Below, in pieces: positions 20,301 to 46,574 of a stretch of 64,000 nucleotides of DNA. Each line of letters opens with the position of its first letter. Position 1 is the first letter of the stretch. The DNA lies in the NCBI GenBank assembly GCA_963739795.1, contig CAVUBL010000017.1, forward strand, positions 62,001 through 126,000. Direction: 5' to 3'. The position numbers and the translations under genes are program-made. Source of the DNA: CAVUBL01 sp963739795. Its GTDB lineage: Bacteria > Acidobacteriota > Thermoanaerobaculia > Multivoradales > DATKCC01. Below the pieces are notes generated by a model that made no database searches, was not told the DNA's origin, and saw only the letters and a list, made by a program, of their open reading frames with translations.

Positions 20301-20892
20301 CGGAGGCGGTGGTGACGGCCCGCGACGAAGGGGCGGGACGGCTGCGCCTGGTGGCCTACGCCGTGGGCCGGGACGGCGCCGCGCCGAACGGGGAGGCGCT
20401 CCAGGACTTCCTCGACGGGGTGCTCCCCGACTACATGGTGCCCCGGACCTTCGTCGCCCTCGACCGGCTGCCCCTGAGCCCCTCGGGCAAGGTCGACCGG
20501 CGCGCCCTGCCGGCGCCGGGCGAGGCGGGCTCCGGGGTGGGGGAGGGCCGGCCCTTCACGCCTCCCGCCACGCCGGCCGAGGAGACCCTGGCGGCGATCT
20601 TCGCCGAGGTCCTGGGCCTCGCCCGGGTGGGGGTGGACGAGGACTTCTTCCGCCTCGGCGGCCACAGCCTGCTCCTGCCCCAGGTGCTGCACCGGGTGCG
20701 CCAGGCCTTCGACGTGGAGGTGCCGCTGCGCACCCTGTACGAGGAGCCCACGGTCGCCGGCCTCGCCCTGGCCATCGAGGAGCGCATCCTGGAGGAGATC
20801 GAGGCCGACCTCGAGACGGACCTCGGCGACGAGGAGCCGAGCTCTGGAGCCGTCCCCGGGGTCGGCGCCGTCGCCGGCGGGGGAGGGGCCCG

Positions 20893-20896
<4 letters not shown>
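14333..20896 (+). CDS. Hybrid PKS/NRPS protein 2: KS-AT-ACP-C-A-PCP
   Basis: A 2187-residue protein with AGGAG about 11 bases before its ATG. Domains (approximate residues): ketosynthase 8-430 with intact active site (CACSTS, Cys180); acyltransferase 540-860 (GHSLGEY, Ser635) whose specificity motif is VAVH at 732-735 rather than HAFH or YASH; carrier 940-1015 (GGHSL, Ser979); condensation 1040-1480 (HHVISDG at 1201); adenylation 1520-2040 (IYTSGSSGRPKG near 1698); PCP 2070-2145 (Ser2112). There is no KR, so this C2-type unit should stay a beta-keto group before the amino acid is joined. The A-domain pocket read by eye is DTEDIGTVA, resembling basic (Lys-type) codes. A 12-bp in-frame repeat lies inside the C domain (17693-17740). 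The last four bases overlap the start of protein 3. Confidence 0.94.
17693..17740 (+). repeat. 12-bp in-frame tandem repeat inside a C domain
   Basis: The unit ACCGGAGCCAGG occurs three times exactly and a fourth time with two changes. It encodes a TGAR repeat in a loop of the condensation domain of protein 2, so it adds length without breaking the frame. Confidence 0.9.
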
Positions 20897-38900
<18,004 letters not shown>

Positions 38901-38961
38901 CGCGATGTCTGACGAGGGCGAAATCGTGACGAACGAGCCGAGTTTTCCGCAGCGCCGAGAA

Positions 38962-39026
38962 GGGGAGGGGGCGTCCCTCTCCCCCCGCGAGGGTGGGAGA
39001 GGGATCGAGGGTGAGGGGGGCGATCC
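38962..39026 (+). repeat. Dispersed ~65-bp G-rich intergenic repeat, copy A
   Basis: One of three related copies in the window (others at 47114-47178 reversed and 54750-54814). Shared blocks include GGAGGGGGCGTCC, CGCGAGGGTGGGA and GGATCGAGGG. It lies between the NRPS stop and the acylase gene. A short frame (38905-39174) reads through it but shows no protein-like features. The rest of 38901-39170 holds nothing else recognisable. Confidence 0.8.
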
Positions 39027-39170
39027 GATGAATCCAGCGATCTGGAGTAGCCGTTCCGATGAGTCCAGGTTTGATCGCTCGACGTGGTCGGGGGAGAAGC
39101 GATTCACGAGGCCGGAGATCCTTCAGACGCCTCGTCGGTTTGAGGCGGAGCTTCAGCAGGAGGACGAGGA

Positions 39171-41648
39171 GTGAAGATGAAGCGGATCGTGCTGGGACTC
39201 GTGAAGTGGGGGGGAATCGCCCTGGCGCTCCTCCTGGTCGCCGTCGGGCTCTACGCCACCTGGAGGGTGCGCCGCGCCTGGCCGGAGGAGAACGGCACGG
39301 TGGAAGCGCCGGGCCTCGAGGCGCCGGTGGAGGTGGTTCGGGACCGCTGGGGCGTGCCTCACCTCTGGGCCGCCAACGACCACGACCTGTTCTTCGCCCA
39401 GGGCTACGTCCACGCCCAGGACCGCATGTGGCAGATGGAGTTCAACCGCCTGGTGAGCGCCGGCGCCCTGGGGAGCGTCCTGGGCCCCGGCCTGACCGAC
39501 GCCGACCGCTTCCTGCGCACCCTCGGCCTGCGCCGCGCAGCGGAGCGGGACTGGGCGGCGATGGAGGCGGCGGGGGGCGAGGCCAAGGCCGCCCTCGAGG
39601 CGTACTCGGCCGGGGTCAACCGCTTCCTGGAGACCCACCGGGACCGCCTGCCGGTGGAGTTCTCGATCCTGCGGGTCGATCCCGCCCCCTGGACCCCGGT
39701 CGACTCCCTGGCCTGGGGCAAGCTCATGAGCCTGACCCTGAGCCTCAACCACCCGACGGAGCTCCTGCGCGCCCAGATCGCAGAAAAGCTCGGTCCCCAG
39801 GCGGTGACCGAGCTCATGGCCCCTTACCCTGCCGACGCCCCGGTCATCGTTCCCGACGGGGCCTCCGGGCCCCGGGTCGAGGCCCAGGCGCGCGCCCTCT
39901 TCGGCGCGGTCCGCACCGACGCTCTGGCTCCGCGTCACCCGGTGCTGGCGGCGCTCCTGGGCGAGCGCGGGATGGCCTGGGGAAGCAATAGCTGGGCGGT
40001 CTCGGGAAGCCGTACCGAGAGCGGTCGACCCCTCCTCGCCAACGACACCCATCTGGGCTTGGGGCTGCCCTCGGTCTGGTACGAGAACGGCCTCCACGGC
40101 GGAACGATCGACGCCGTCGGCTTCTCCTTTCCCGGCCTGCCCCTGGTGGTGATCGGCCAGAACCGGCGGATCGCCTGGGGCATCACCAACATGTGCTCCG
40201 ACGTCCAGGACTTCTTCGTAGAGCACCTGGACGACCCGAAGCACCCGACGCGCTACGAGGTCGAGGGCGCCTGGCGGCCCCTCGAGGTGATCCACGAGAC
40301 CCTGGAGAGGGCCGGTGCGGACCCGGTCGACCTGGAGGTGCGGCGGACCCGCCACGGCCCCCTGATGAACGGCGTCATGCCCGAGCTCGCCGACGCCCAG
40401 CCCATGGCCCTCCAGTGGACCGCCGAGACCCAGGGCGCGGGCCTGGTGGCGAGCCTCCTGGCCCTCGACCGGGCGGGGTCGTGGCAGGAGTTCCACGCGG
40501 CCCTCGCCGGCTGGGACGGGCCGAGCGTCAACTTCACCTACGCCGGCGTCGACGGCCACATCGCCTACCAGGGCACGGGGCCGGTGCCCATCCGCCCGGC
40601 GGGCGACGACGGGACGATGCCGGTGCCCGGGTGGGATGGCGCCCACGAGTGGCAGGGGTTCATCCCCTACGAGGAGATGCCCCACGCCGTCGATCCGCCC
40701 GCCGGCTTCCTGGTCACCGCCAACAACAAGACCGTGGGGCCCGGGTACCCATACTTCATCGCCCAGGACATGGCCGACCCCTACCGGGCCGAGCGGATCA
40801 CCCGCACCCTGGCCGGCGACGACCGGGTGGGCGTGGACGACGCCCGGCGGCTGCAGGCCGACCTCTATTCGATTCCCGGCAGCGAGCTGCGCCCCTACCT
40901 GCTCGCGGTCCGGCCCGACAGCGACCTCGAGCGCCGAGCCCTCGAGCAGGTGAAGTCCTGGGACCTGCGGGTGACGGCGGCCAGCCCGGGCGCCGCGGTC
41001 TACGAGGCCTGGTTCTACTTCCTCTGGCCGAGCGTCTTCGGCGACGAGCTGGGCGAGGACCTGGCCAACTCCTATCGCGCGCTGGGGATCAGCCGCACGC
41101 CCATGCTGGTGGCTCTCATGGCCGACCCCGGCAACCGCTGGTTCGACGACGTGACCACCCCCGAGCGGGAAGGGCGCGACGAAATCGTGGCCCGGGCCTT
41201 CCACCGCGCCGTCGCCTTCCTCGCCGAGCGCTACGGCGACGACCCGGCGGCCTGGAGTTGGGGCGAGGCCCACACCGTGACCTTCGCCCACGCCCCCCTG
41301 GGGCAGAGCGGCATCGCCCCCCTGGAGTGGATCTTCAACGCCGGACCGATGCCCGCCGCCGGGGACATCTTCACCGTCGACGAGGGCACCCCGGACCTCT
41401 CTCACCCCTTCGCCATGACCTTCGGCGTGTCCCAGCGCTTCATCGCCGACCTCGCCGACCTGTCGCGCTCGCTGGCGGTCAACAGCACGGGCCAGTCGGG
41501 CCTCGCCTTCCACCGCCACCGGGCGGACCAGGTGGCGCTCTGGTCGCGGGTGGAGTACCACACGGTCCTCACCACCCGAAAGGCGGCCGACGCCGCGGCC
41601 GAGGGCCACCTGCGCCTGGTGCCGGGGGGCGGTGGCGGCGGCCGCTGA
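39171..41648 (+). CDS. Penicillin acylase-family Ntn hydrolase
   Basis: An 825-residue protein with a basic N-terminus and one hydrophobic export/anchor segment (about 8-28), so it is exported or anchored facing the periplasm. The alpha-chain region has VEVVRDRWGVPHLWA and AQGYVHAQDRMWQME, both hallmarks of the penicillin acylase/PvdQ/acyl-homoserine-lactone acylase family. The nucleophile of the beta chain is Ser272 in MAWGSNSWAVSGS, where autocleavage normally occurs. A later ANNK (TANNKTVGPGYPY) gives the conserved Asn. The family hydrolyses amide bonds, often releasing a fatty acyl group. It follows an assembly line that begins with a fatty-acyl ligase and lies just before an exporter, so removal or editing of the lipid tail is a reasonable inference. 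A GTG start at 39171 is used; the ATG at 39177 is an equally good alternative. Confidence 0.9.
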   Translation: MKMKRIVLGLVKWGGIALALLLVAVGLYATWRVRRAWPEENGTVEAPGLEAPVEVVRDRWGVPHLWAANDHDLFFAQGYVHAQDRMWQMEFNRLVSAGALGSVLGPGLTDADRFLRTLGLRRAAERDWAAMEAAGGEAKAALEAYSAGVNRFLETHRDRLPVEFSILRVDPAPWTPVDSLAWGKLMSLTLSLNHPTELLRAQIAEKLGPQAVTELMAPYPADAPVIVPDGASGPRVEAQARALFGAVRTDALAPRHPVLAALLGERGMAWGSNSWAVSGSRTESGRPLLANDTHLGLGLPSVWYENGLHGGTIDAVGFSFPGLPLVVIGQNRRIAWGITNMCSDVQDFFVEHLDDPKHPTRYEVEGAWRPLEVIHETLERAGADPVDLEVRRTRHGPLMNGVMPELADAQPMALQWTAETQGAGLVASLLALDRAGSWQEFHAALAGWDGPSVNFTYAGVDGHIAYQGTGPVPIRPAGDDGTMPVPGWDGAHEWQGFIPYEEMPHAVDPPAGFLVTANNKTVGPGYPYFIAQDMADPYRAERITRTLAGDDRVGVDDARRLQADLYSIPGSELRPYLLAVRPDSDLERRALEQVKSWDLRVTAASPGAAVYEAWFYFLWPSVFGDELGEDLANSYRALGISRTPMLVALMADPGNRWFDDVTTPEREGRDEIVARAFHRAVAFLAERYGDDPAAWSWGEAHTVTFAHAPLGQSGIAPLEWIFNAGPMPAAGDIFTVDEGTPDLSHPFAMTFGVSQRFIADLADLSRSLAVNSTGQSGLAFHRHRADQVALWSRVEYHTVLTTRKAADAAAEGHLRLVPGGGGGGR

Positions 41649-41674
41649 GCCTCCGGCCTCGGAAGGCAGCGTCC

Positions 41675-43000
41675 ATGGAGATCCGCCGCACCCGGCTCTG
41701 GAACCGGGACTTCGTGCTCCTCTGGCAGGGGCAGCTCGTCAGCCAGCTCGGCACCCAGGCCTTCGCCATCGCCATGGTGTTCTGGATCAAGCGCCAGACC
41801 GAGTCGGCGACGCTCCTGGGCCTCGCCATGCTGGCCGGCTCCCTGCCCATGGCGCTTCTCGCCCCCGTGGGCGGCGCCCTGGCCGACCGCTTGTCGCGCC
41901 GCGGGATCCTGGTGGCGGGGGACCTGGTGCGGGGGGCGGCCTCCCTCGCCCTGGCCGGCCTGGTCCTGACCGGGCCGGACCGCCCCGGGGTGATTCTCGG
42001 CGCCTTGATCGCCACCTCCTGCCTCATGGGGACGGTGGACGCGATCTTCCGGCCGGCGGTGTCGGCTGCCGTGCCCGACCTGGTTCCGGCGGAACGGGTG
42101 GCCGGTGCCAACGCCATGAACCGGATCTCCCTCGACGTCTCGACCTTCGTCGGCCAGGGGGCCGGCGGCGTGCTGTTCCAGATCCTGGGGCCGGGCCTGC
42201 TCTTCCTGACGGACGGCCTGACCTACGTCGTCTCCGGGGTGAGCGAGTGCTTCCTGCGCCTTCCCGGGCCCGCCGCCGGCACGGCTGGGGAGGGCGGGCT
42301 CGGCAGCGCGGCCTCGGCGGTGCGCGCCGACCTCCTCGCCGGCCTGCGCCACGTGTGGGGGCGCAAGGGGCTACGCACGGTCCTGCTGCTCTCGCCCCTC
42401 GACAGCTTCCTGCTGGTGGCGATTGTGGTGCTCCTGCCCTTCTTCGTGGAAGACTTCCTGGGGGTGGGGCCCGAGTGGTACGGCTTCCTGGTGGCCTCCT
42501 TCGGGGGCGGCTCGCTGGTGGGCAGCCTCGCCGCCGGCGCAAGCCGCGTCGAGGGGCGCCTGCGCACCCGGCTCTTTCTCGCCTGCTCTTTCGGCTTCGG
42601 GCTGGCGGCGGTGGGTCTGGGCCGAACCAGCTCTCCGGAGGTCGCCCTCGCCCTGGTCTTCGCCGCCGGCGCCATGAACGGCTTCAACCTGATCCAGCTC
42701 ATCACCCTGCTCCAGGTGACCACGCCGCCCGATCTCCGGGGCCGGGTGTTCGGTCTGTTCGAGACCGTCGCCCTGTCGATGACTCCGTTGGCCGCCGCCT
42801 TCGCCGGCCTGGTGGCCGACCTGGTGCACCAGGACGTGCCGGCCGTCTATACCGGCTGCGGGGTCGGCTTGCTGCTGGTGGCCCTGGCCTTCGCGGTCAG
42901 CCGCGAGGCTCGGGGGTTCCTGGCGTTCGAGGGTGCCGAGCCGGAGGCGGCGCCCCCGGCCGTCGCGCTGGAGCTGATCCGAGAGGAGACCCGACCATGA
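41675..43000 (+). CDS. MFS-type exporter
   Basis: A 441-residue polytopic membrane protein beginning MEIRRTRLWNRDFVLLWQGQ, the usual start of EntS/MFS_3-like efflux transporters. Motif A between helices 2 and 3 is clear (GGALADRLSRRG). Many hydrophobic segments are spread along the chain, consistent with about 10-12 helices, and a short hydrophilic tail follows. Relatives export drugs, siderophores or peptides by proton antiport across the inner membrane. It starts 26 bases after the acylase stop and its own stop overlaps the next gene (ATGA), so it belongs to the same transcript. The likely job is export of the NRPS/PKS product or self-protection; the substrate is not readable from the sequence. 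Confidence 0.88.
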   Translation: MEIRRTRLWNRDFVLLWQGQLVSQLGTQAFAIAMVFWIKRQTESATLLGLAMLAGSLPMALLAPVGGALADRLSRRGILVAGDLVRGAASLALAGLVLTGPDRPGVILGALIATSCLMGTVDAIFRPAVSAAVPDLVPAERVAGANAMNRISLDVSTFVGQGAGGVLFQILGPGLLFLTDGLTYVVSGVSECFLRLPGPAAGTAGEGGLGSAASAVRADLLAGLRHVWGRKGLRTVLLLSPLDSFLLVAIVVLLPFFVEDFLGVGPEWYGFLVASFGGGSLVGSLAAGASRVEGRLRTRLFLACSFGFGLAAVGLGRTSSPEVALALVFAAGAMNGFNLIQLITLLQVTTPPDLRGRVFGLFETVALSMTPLAAAFAGLVADLVHQDVPAVYTGCGVGLLLVALAFAVSREARGFLAFEGAEPEAAPPAVALELIREETRP

Positions 43001-43749
43001 CAGCCCGCCCCGCCCCCCTCGTCGCCCTGCCGCTTCTCGCCCTCCTCGGCGTCTCCGTCGCCGGGCCCGCCGCCGCTCCGGCGGCTTCCGCACCGGTGCC
43101 TCCGGAGCAGGCGGTTCAGGCCGCCGACCGGGCCCTCGCCGCGGCCGTGGCCGGCCACGACCAGGAGGCCTTCGGCGCCCTGGTGGCCCCCGACGCTGTC
43201 TTCCTGGGCTCGCGGGCCACGCGGGGCCGCGACGCGGTCCTCGCCGCCTGGGCACCGTTCTTCGCGACGGGCGGGCCGACTCTGGCCTGGGCGCCGACCG
43301 AGGGTCGCGCCGCGGCCTCCGGTGAGCTGGCCTACACGGTGGGTCAGTACACCCTCACCCTGCCGGGGCGCGAGGGCGCCGAGCCGACCGTCGACCGGGG
43401 GCGCTACGTGACGGTCTGGACCCGGGATGGGGACGGGCGCTGGCGGGTGGCTCTCGACGGCTCTCTGGCGGCGAGCCGGAGCGAGGCGATCGAGGCCGCC
43501 CTCGCCGGCCGAGCCGGGTTTGCACCCGGCACCGGCTGGACGGTGTCGTGGCGCCCGGCCGAGCGGGTGCTCCGCTCGACGGCCGGCGATCTGGCCATCG
43601 CCCTGGAAGGGTACGAGCTGCGCGTCGTCGGGGAGGGGGGCGCGGAGACCGCTCTCGGCGGCACCGGGTTCCAGGTCTGGAGGCGGGAGGGTGACGGCCC
43701 CTGGAAGGCGGTTCTCTCGAGCCTCACCCCGCCGCGTCCTGCGGAGTGA
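42997..43749 (+). CDS. Secreted NTF2-like (DUF4440/SnoaL-type) protein
   Basis: A 250-residue product whose ATG overlaps the MFS stop. It has a signal peptide (about 1-30). Residues about 35-150 resemble the NTF2-like DUF4440 fold: AADRALAAAVAGHDQEAFGALVAPDAVFLG, written here as successive segments AADRALAAAVAGHD and FGALVAPDAVF, then a YTVGQY strand and a closing DGDGRWRV strand. A second, weaker repeat of a similar ending (GDGPWKAV) closes the C-terminal part. Such folds can be enzymes or binding proteins; no catalytic residues can be named. As the last gene of the apparent operon it may bind or modify the product in the periplasm. This is inference from position. Confidence 0.75.
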   Translation: MTARPAPLVALPLLALLGVSVAGPAAAPAASAPVPPEQAVQAADRALAAAVAGHDQEAFGALVAPDAVFLGSRATRGRDAVLAAWAPFFATGGPTLAWAPTEGRAAASGELAYTVGQYTLTLPGREGAEPTVDRGRYVTVWTRDGDGRWRVALDGSLAASRSEAIEAALAGRAGFAPGTGWTVSWRPAERVLRSTAGDLAIALEGYELRVVGEGGAETALGGTGFQVWRREGDGPWKAVLSSLTPPRPAE

Positions 43750-43767
43750 CGCGCGGCGTCGCGCGGG

Positions 43768-44457
43768 TTACTTACCCGAGGCCGCCGCGTCCTCGGGCTC
43801 GACGATCCAGCCGTCGCGGAGCTGGATGATCCGGTCGCCGTAGGCGGCCCAGCTCTCGTTGTGGGTCACCTGGATGATCGTCGTGCCGTCCTCGTTGAGC
43901 TGCTTGAGGAGGTCCATGATCATCTGCCCCTGGCTGGTGTGGAGGCTGCCGGTGGGCTCGTCGGCCAGGATCAGCCTGGGGCTCGCGATGGTGGCGCGCG
44001 CCACGGCCACGAGCTGCTGCTGGCCGCCCGAGAGCTGGCTCGGGTAGAGGTCCTTCTTGCCCACGATCTGGAAGCGGTCGAGGATGTCGGCGACCAGGGC
44101 CTGGCGCTCCGTGCGCTTGACGTTGCGATAGGAGAGGGGGATCTCCAGGTTCTCGTAGACCGTCAGGTCCTCGAGCAGGTGGTACTGCTGGAAGACGAAG
44201 CCGATCGTCGCCTTGTTGAGCTCGCGGCGCTGCTTCGGCTTCAAGGCGTGGACCGCGTTTCCGAGCAGCTCGTACTCGCCCGACCAGTCCGAGTCGAACA
44301 TGGCGAGGATGTTGAGCAGCGTCGACTTGCCGGCCCCGGACGGGCCCATGATGGTGACGAACTCGCCCTCGCGCACGTCCGCGTGGATCCGGCGCAGCAC
44401 ATACGTCCGTCCGGCCTTGACCTCGTAGAACTTCTCGACGTTGCGCAACTTGATCAT
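43768..44457 (-). CDS. ABC transporter ATP-binding protein, LolD/MacB-like, orphan
   Basis: The start is taken as the ATG at 44457 (MIKLRNVEKFYE), giving 229 residues; a GTG at 44478 would add seven. All nucleotide-binding motifs are present: Walker A GPSGAGKST, Q-loop FVFQQYHLL, signature LSGGQQQ, Walker B LILADEPTG and H-loop VTHN. The family energises export or lipoprotein release together with FtsX/MacB-type permeases. No permease lies next to it on either side, so the partner must be encoded elsewhere. The gene converges on the biosynthetic operon, with only 18 bases between the two stops, and is probably not part of it. Confidence 0.9.
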   Translation of the reverse strand: MIKLRNVEKFYEVKAGRTYVLRRIHADVREGEFVTIMGPSGAGKSTLLNILAMFDSDWSGEYELLGNAVHALKPKQRRELNKATIGFVFQQYHLLEDLTVYENLEIPLSYRNVKRTERQALVADILDRFQIVGKKDLYPSQLSGGQQQLVAVARATIASPRLILADEPTGSLHTSQGQMIMDLLKQLNEDGTTIIQVTHNESWAAYGDRIIQLRDGWIVEPEDAAASGK

Positions 44458-44533
44458 GGGGCTCGCATCGTACCTCACCCGCGAGTACGCGAACGGGGCC
44501 GCGAGGTTTCGGGGCGGGCCCTGCTCACGTGCT

Positions 44534-44713
44534 TAGCCTGGAAAATTCATGATCCGGCTACTGCGAGGCGCAATTGCACGCAATCTCGAGTCGTGCTCGC
44601 TCTTCGCTCCTCAACGTACGTTCGAGTACGCCTGCGTCGCTCATCGCTGCGCTGCCCCGATCTCACGCACACTTGCGGCTCTCGCTACGCCGTCTCGTGA
44701 ATAGTCCAGGTTA
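44534..44713 (+). mobile_element. MITE-like inverted-repeat element, copy 1
   Basis: A non-coding element of about 180 bp whose ends are inverted copies (left TTAGCCTGGAAAATTCATG, right side ending GAATAGTCCAGGTTA). Aligned by eye, it matches the reverse complement of the element at 52691-52871 along its whole length, including the shared interior CTCGCTCTTCGCTCCTCAAC. Its right end includes the stop codon of the sortase gene (44711-44713). No transposase is encoded, so movement in trans is inferred. Confidence 0.75.
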
Positions 44714-45418
44714 GGACGCCGCTCGCGCGGCGTCGTCGGCCGGCTGGGCGCCGGCCGGTTGCCAGCCGACCCGGCGGGCGCGGACGGCGAAGCGGTGTGG
44801 GGCGTGGCCCACATAGTAGAAGGGATAGCAGGTGACGAGGGTCAGGGAGGGCAGGCGGGTCGAGTCGAGGATCTGAATGTCCGTCGGCTCGACGACCCGG
44901 GTCCATTCGACCTGGTACCGGAAGGTGCCCTGCGGGGTCGTGAGCAAGATCTCGTCGCCGTCCCGAATGTCTTTCAGAGGGCGGAAGTAACGGTCGCGAT
45001 GGCCGGCGAGGGCCACGTTGCCGCCGCTGCCCGGGAGGCCGGTGCCGGCGATGTGGCCCACGGCCTTGCGCAGGACGGCCGCGGTCGCGCCTTCGGCGAC
45101 CATCACGGAGACCCCAAGGCGCGGGATCTCCAGGCGTCCGATCGGGGCTCCCGCGTCGGGCGTGGCCATCGGCTCGGGAGATTCGCTCTCGGTGCCGTCG
45201 TCTCCGGGCAGCTCCCGGAGTTGCCGAGAGGGATGGGCTTGCGCCGCAAGTGCATGCTCGAGGTGGCTCTCGGCGCGGAGCTGGAAGATCTCACCGTCCG
45301 CCAGGGAGTAGAGCACCCAGCCCAGGAGGATCGCGGCCACGACCCAGAGGCCGCGTTCGAGCCAGCGCAGGATGCTCGGCGGCCAGGACGTGCCGGCGGG
45401 GCGGTCGGAGGAGCTCAT
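44711..45418 (-). CDS. Class D-like sortase
   Basis: A 235-residue protein with one N-terminal membrane anchor (about residues 22-40), an acidic Pro-rich stalk (62-92) and a C-terminal sortase domain. Catalytic residues are visible: His140 in ALAGHRD, Cys197 in TLVTCYPF, and Arg209 in APHRF. The TLVTC motif and the GHAPHRF ending resemble class D sortases. The enzyme cuts an LPXTG-type signal between Thr and Gly and transfers the protein to an envelope amine. The gene just upstream on the same strand encodes a protein with a C-terminal LPATG signal, an obvious substrate. Sortase pairs of this kind occur in some Gram-negative phyla. The stop codon coincides with the end of a repeat element. 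Confidence 0.9.
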   Translation of the reverse strand: MSSSDRPAGTSWPPSILRWLERGLWVVAAILLGWVLYSLADGEIFQLRAESHLEHALAAQAHPSRQLRELPGDDGTESESPEPMATPDAGAPIGRLEIPRLGVSVMVAEGATAAVLRKAVGHIAGTGLPGSGGNVALAGHRDRYFRPLKDIRDGDEILLTTPQGTFRYQVEWTRVVEPTDIQILDSTRLPSLTLVTCYPFYYVGHAPHRFAVRARRVGWQPAGAQPADDAARAAS

Positions 45419-45514
45419 GGATCGTCGTTCGGCGGGTGGGCGGGAGGTCTTGAACGAGGGCCGGACGAGGAACCGGCGGGCCCGCCGGGAGGCGGGTCCG
45501 CCGGTTCGTGAAGG

Positions 45515-46171
45515 TTACCTGGAGGCGCGCAGTGCGACGGCGCCGGCCAGGCTCAGGAAGCCCAGCAGGCCGAGGAGCGGCAGCTCGCTGCCGGTCGCCG
45601 GCAGGTTGCTGCCGGTGTTGTAGTCGGCCATCGTATCGGTGCTCTTCGTGTTCGTGGAGGTGTCCTGGTTCATCGGATCCGTGGTGTCCGCGGACTGGGA
45701 GCCCTCGGTTTCGCCGAGATCGCTATGCGCGCTCTCGGTGGCCTCGGACGGCTCGTTCATCGCCTCGGCCTTCTTCTGGGTGGCGGTCTCGGAGTCCTCC
45801 TCGGTCGCGGTGGTCGAGGTGGTCGCCATACCCTCGGAACCCTGGGGCCGGATCTGCGTGGCGATCATCACGCCCTGCGAGGTGCGGTTGTAATCGACGC
45901 CCACGGTGTCACCGACGGTCAGGCTCTTCGGCCAGGCGGTCAGGTCGTTGATGCGGATGGTCATCTGGCCGCTCGCGGTTTTGAGCACTACGCCGCTCTC
46001 GTTCCAGGAGACGACCTGGCCAGTGAGGGTCAGGCCCGAGTGCGGGGAGATGGAGCCCGCGTTGGGATTGGTTTGGTCCTGGTAGGGCTGCGTCTGGCCC
46101 TGCGCCATCAGCGGCGCGGTTGCCAGAACGAGGAGCAGGACTACTGTGAGTGTGAAGATCGAGCGTTTCAT
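45515..46171 (-). CDS. LPXTG-anchored exported protein, putative sortase substrate
   Basis: The ATG at 46171 was chosen for its strong AAGGAGG seven bases upstream and the signal peptide that follows (residues 1-24). The product is 218 residues. Residues about 38-110 form a small beta-rich domain (LTLTGQVVSWNESGVVLKT, then GDTVGVDYN) like DUF5666/OB-fold modules. Residues 112-188 are an acidic Thr/Ser/Glu-rich stalk. The end is a classic sorting signal: LPATG at 190-194, a hydrophobic run to 214, and a short basic tail ALRASR. It is predicted to be covalently anchored by the adjacent sortase, 96 bases downstream on the same strand. The molecular role of the head domain is unknown. Confidence 0.88.
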   Translation of the reverse strand: MKRSIFTLTVVLLLVLATAPLMAQGQTQPYQDQTNPNAGSISPHSGLTLTGQVVSWNESGVVLKTASGQMTIRINDLTAWPKSLTVGDTVGVDYNRTSQGVMIATQIRPQGSEGMATTSTTATEEDSETATQKKAEAMNEPSEATESAHSDLGETEGSQSADTTDPMNQDTSTNTKSTDTMADYNTGSNLPATGSELPLLGLLGFLSLAGAVALRASR

Positions 46172-46574
46172 CGTCGAACCTCCTTGAATCGGAAATGACC
46201 TCTTGAGGTGCTGCCGAGCGTCCGCTGGTGATGGTTCCGTCGGCTTGACCTGGAGTGATGCGCAAGAACGATGCCAGGCCGTGGTCCGAGGAGAGCTCTG
46301 GCGGCCGGAGACCGCCCGCGCACCCTGCCTGCGCAGGCTGGGCGCAGGTAGGGCGGAGACCGGCTCGAGGCTTGCCGACGGGCGCGCGCGGGTGGCCCCA
46401 CCCAAGGGCTTCCAAGAATTACCGATGGCTGCTGAAACAGTTGCGCGACGCAAGGCGCGCAGGCGACCTGGCGCGGTAAGTCTGGATGGTAGAATGAGCA
46501 GGCCGTTGGGGGCGTTTCCTTCCCTGCCCGCGCGGCTCCCCTTTGATCGGTCTGCTGCTGAGGAGAACGGAGCC
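46172..46574. other. Divergent intergenic region
   Basis: About 400 bases between the LPXTG gene and the GNAT gene. An imperfect palindrome around CCTGCGCAGG (near 46331) and a TAGAAT -10-like box (46490-46495) without a good -35 are the only items noted. No convincing gene is seen. Confidence 0.4.

Noticed and set aside
18898..20892. Upstream extension of protein 3
   Set aside because: Shadow of the protein 2 A domain. The coupled GTG at 20893 begins recognisable A-domain sequence at once.
38905..39174. Short frame right after the protein 4 stop, with a plausible ribosome site
   Set aside because: It reads through the dispersed repeat and shows no signal peptide, family motif or MbtH signature. 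Kept out as a gene.
43741..43780. Bidirectional terminator between the NTF2-like and ABC genes
   Set aside because: Only a 5-bp GC stem in an 18-base gap; too weak to call.
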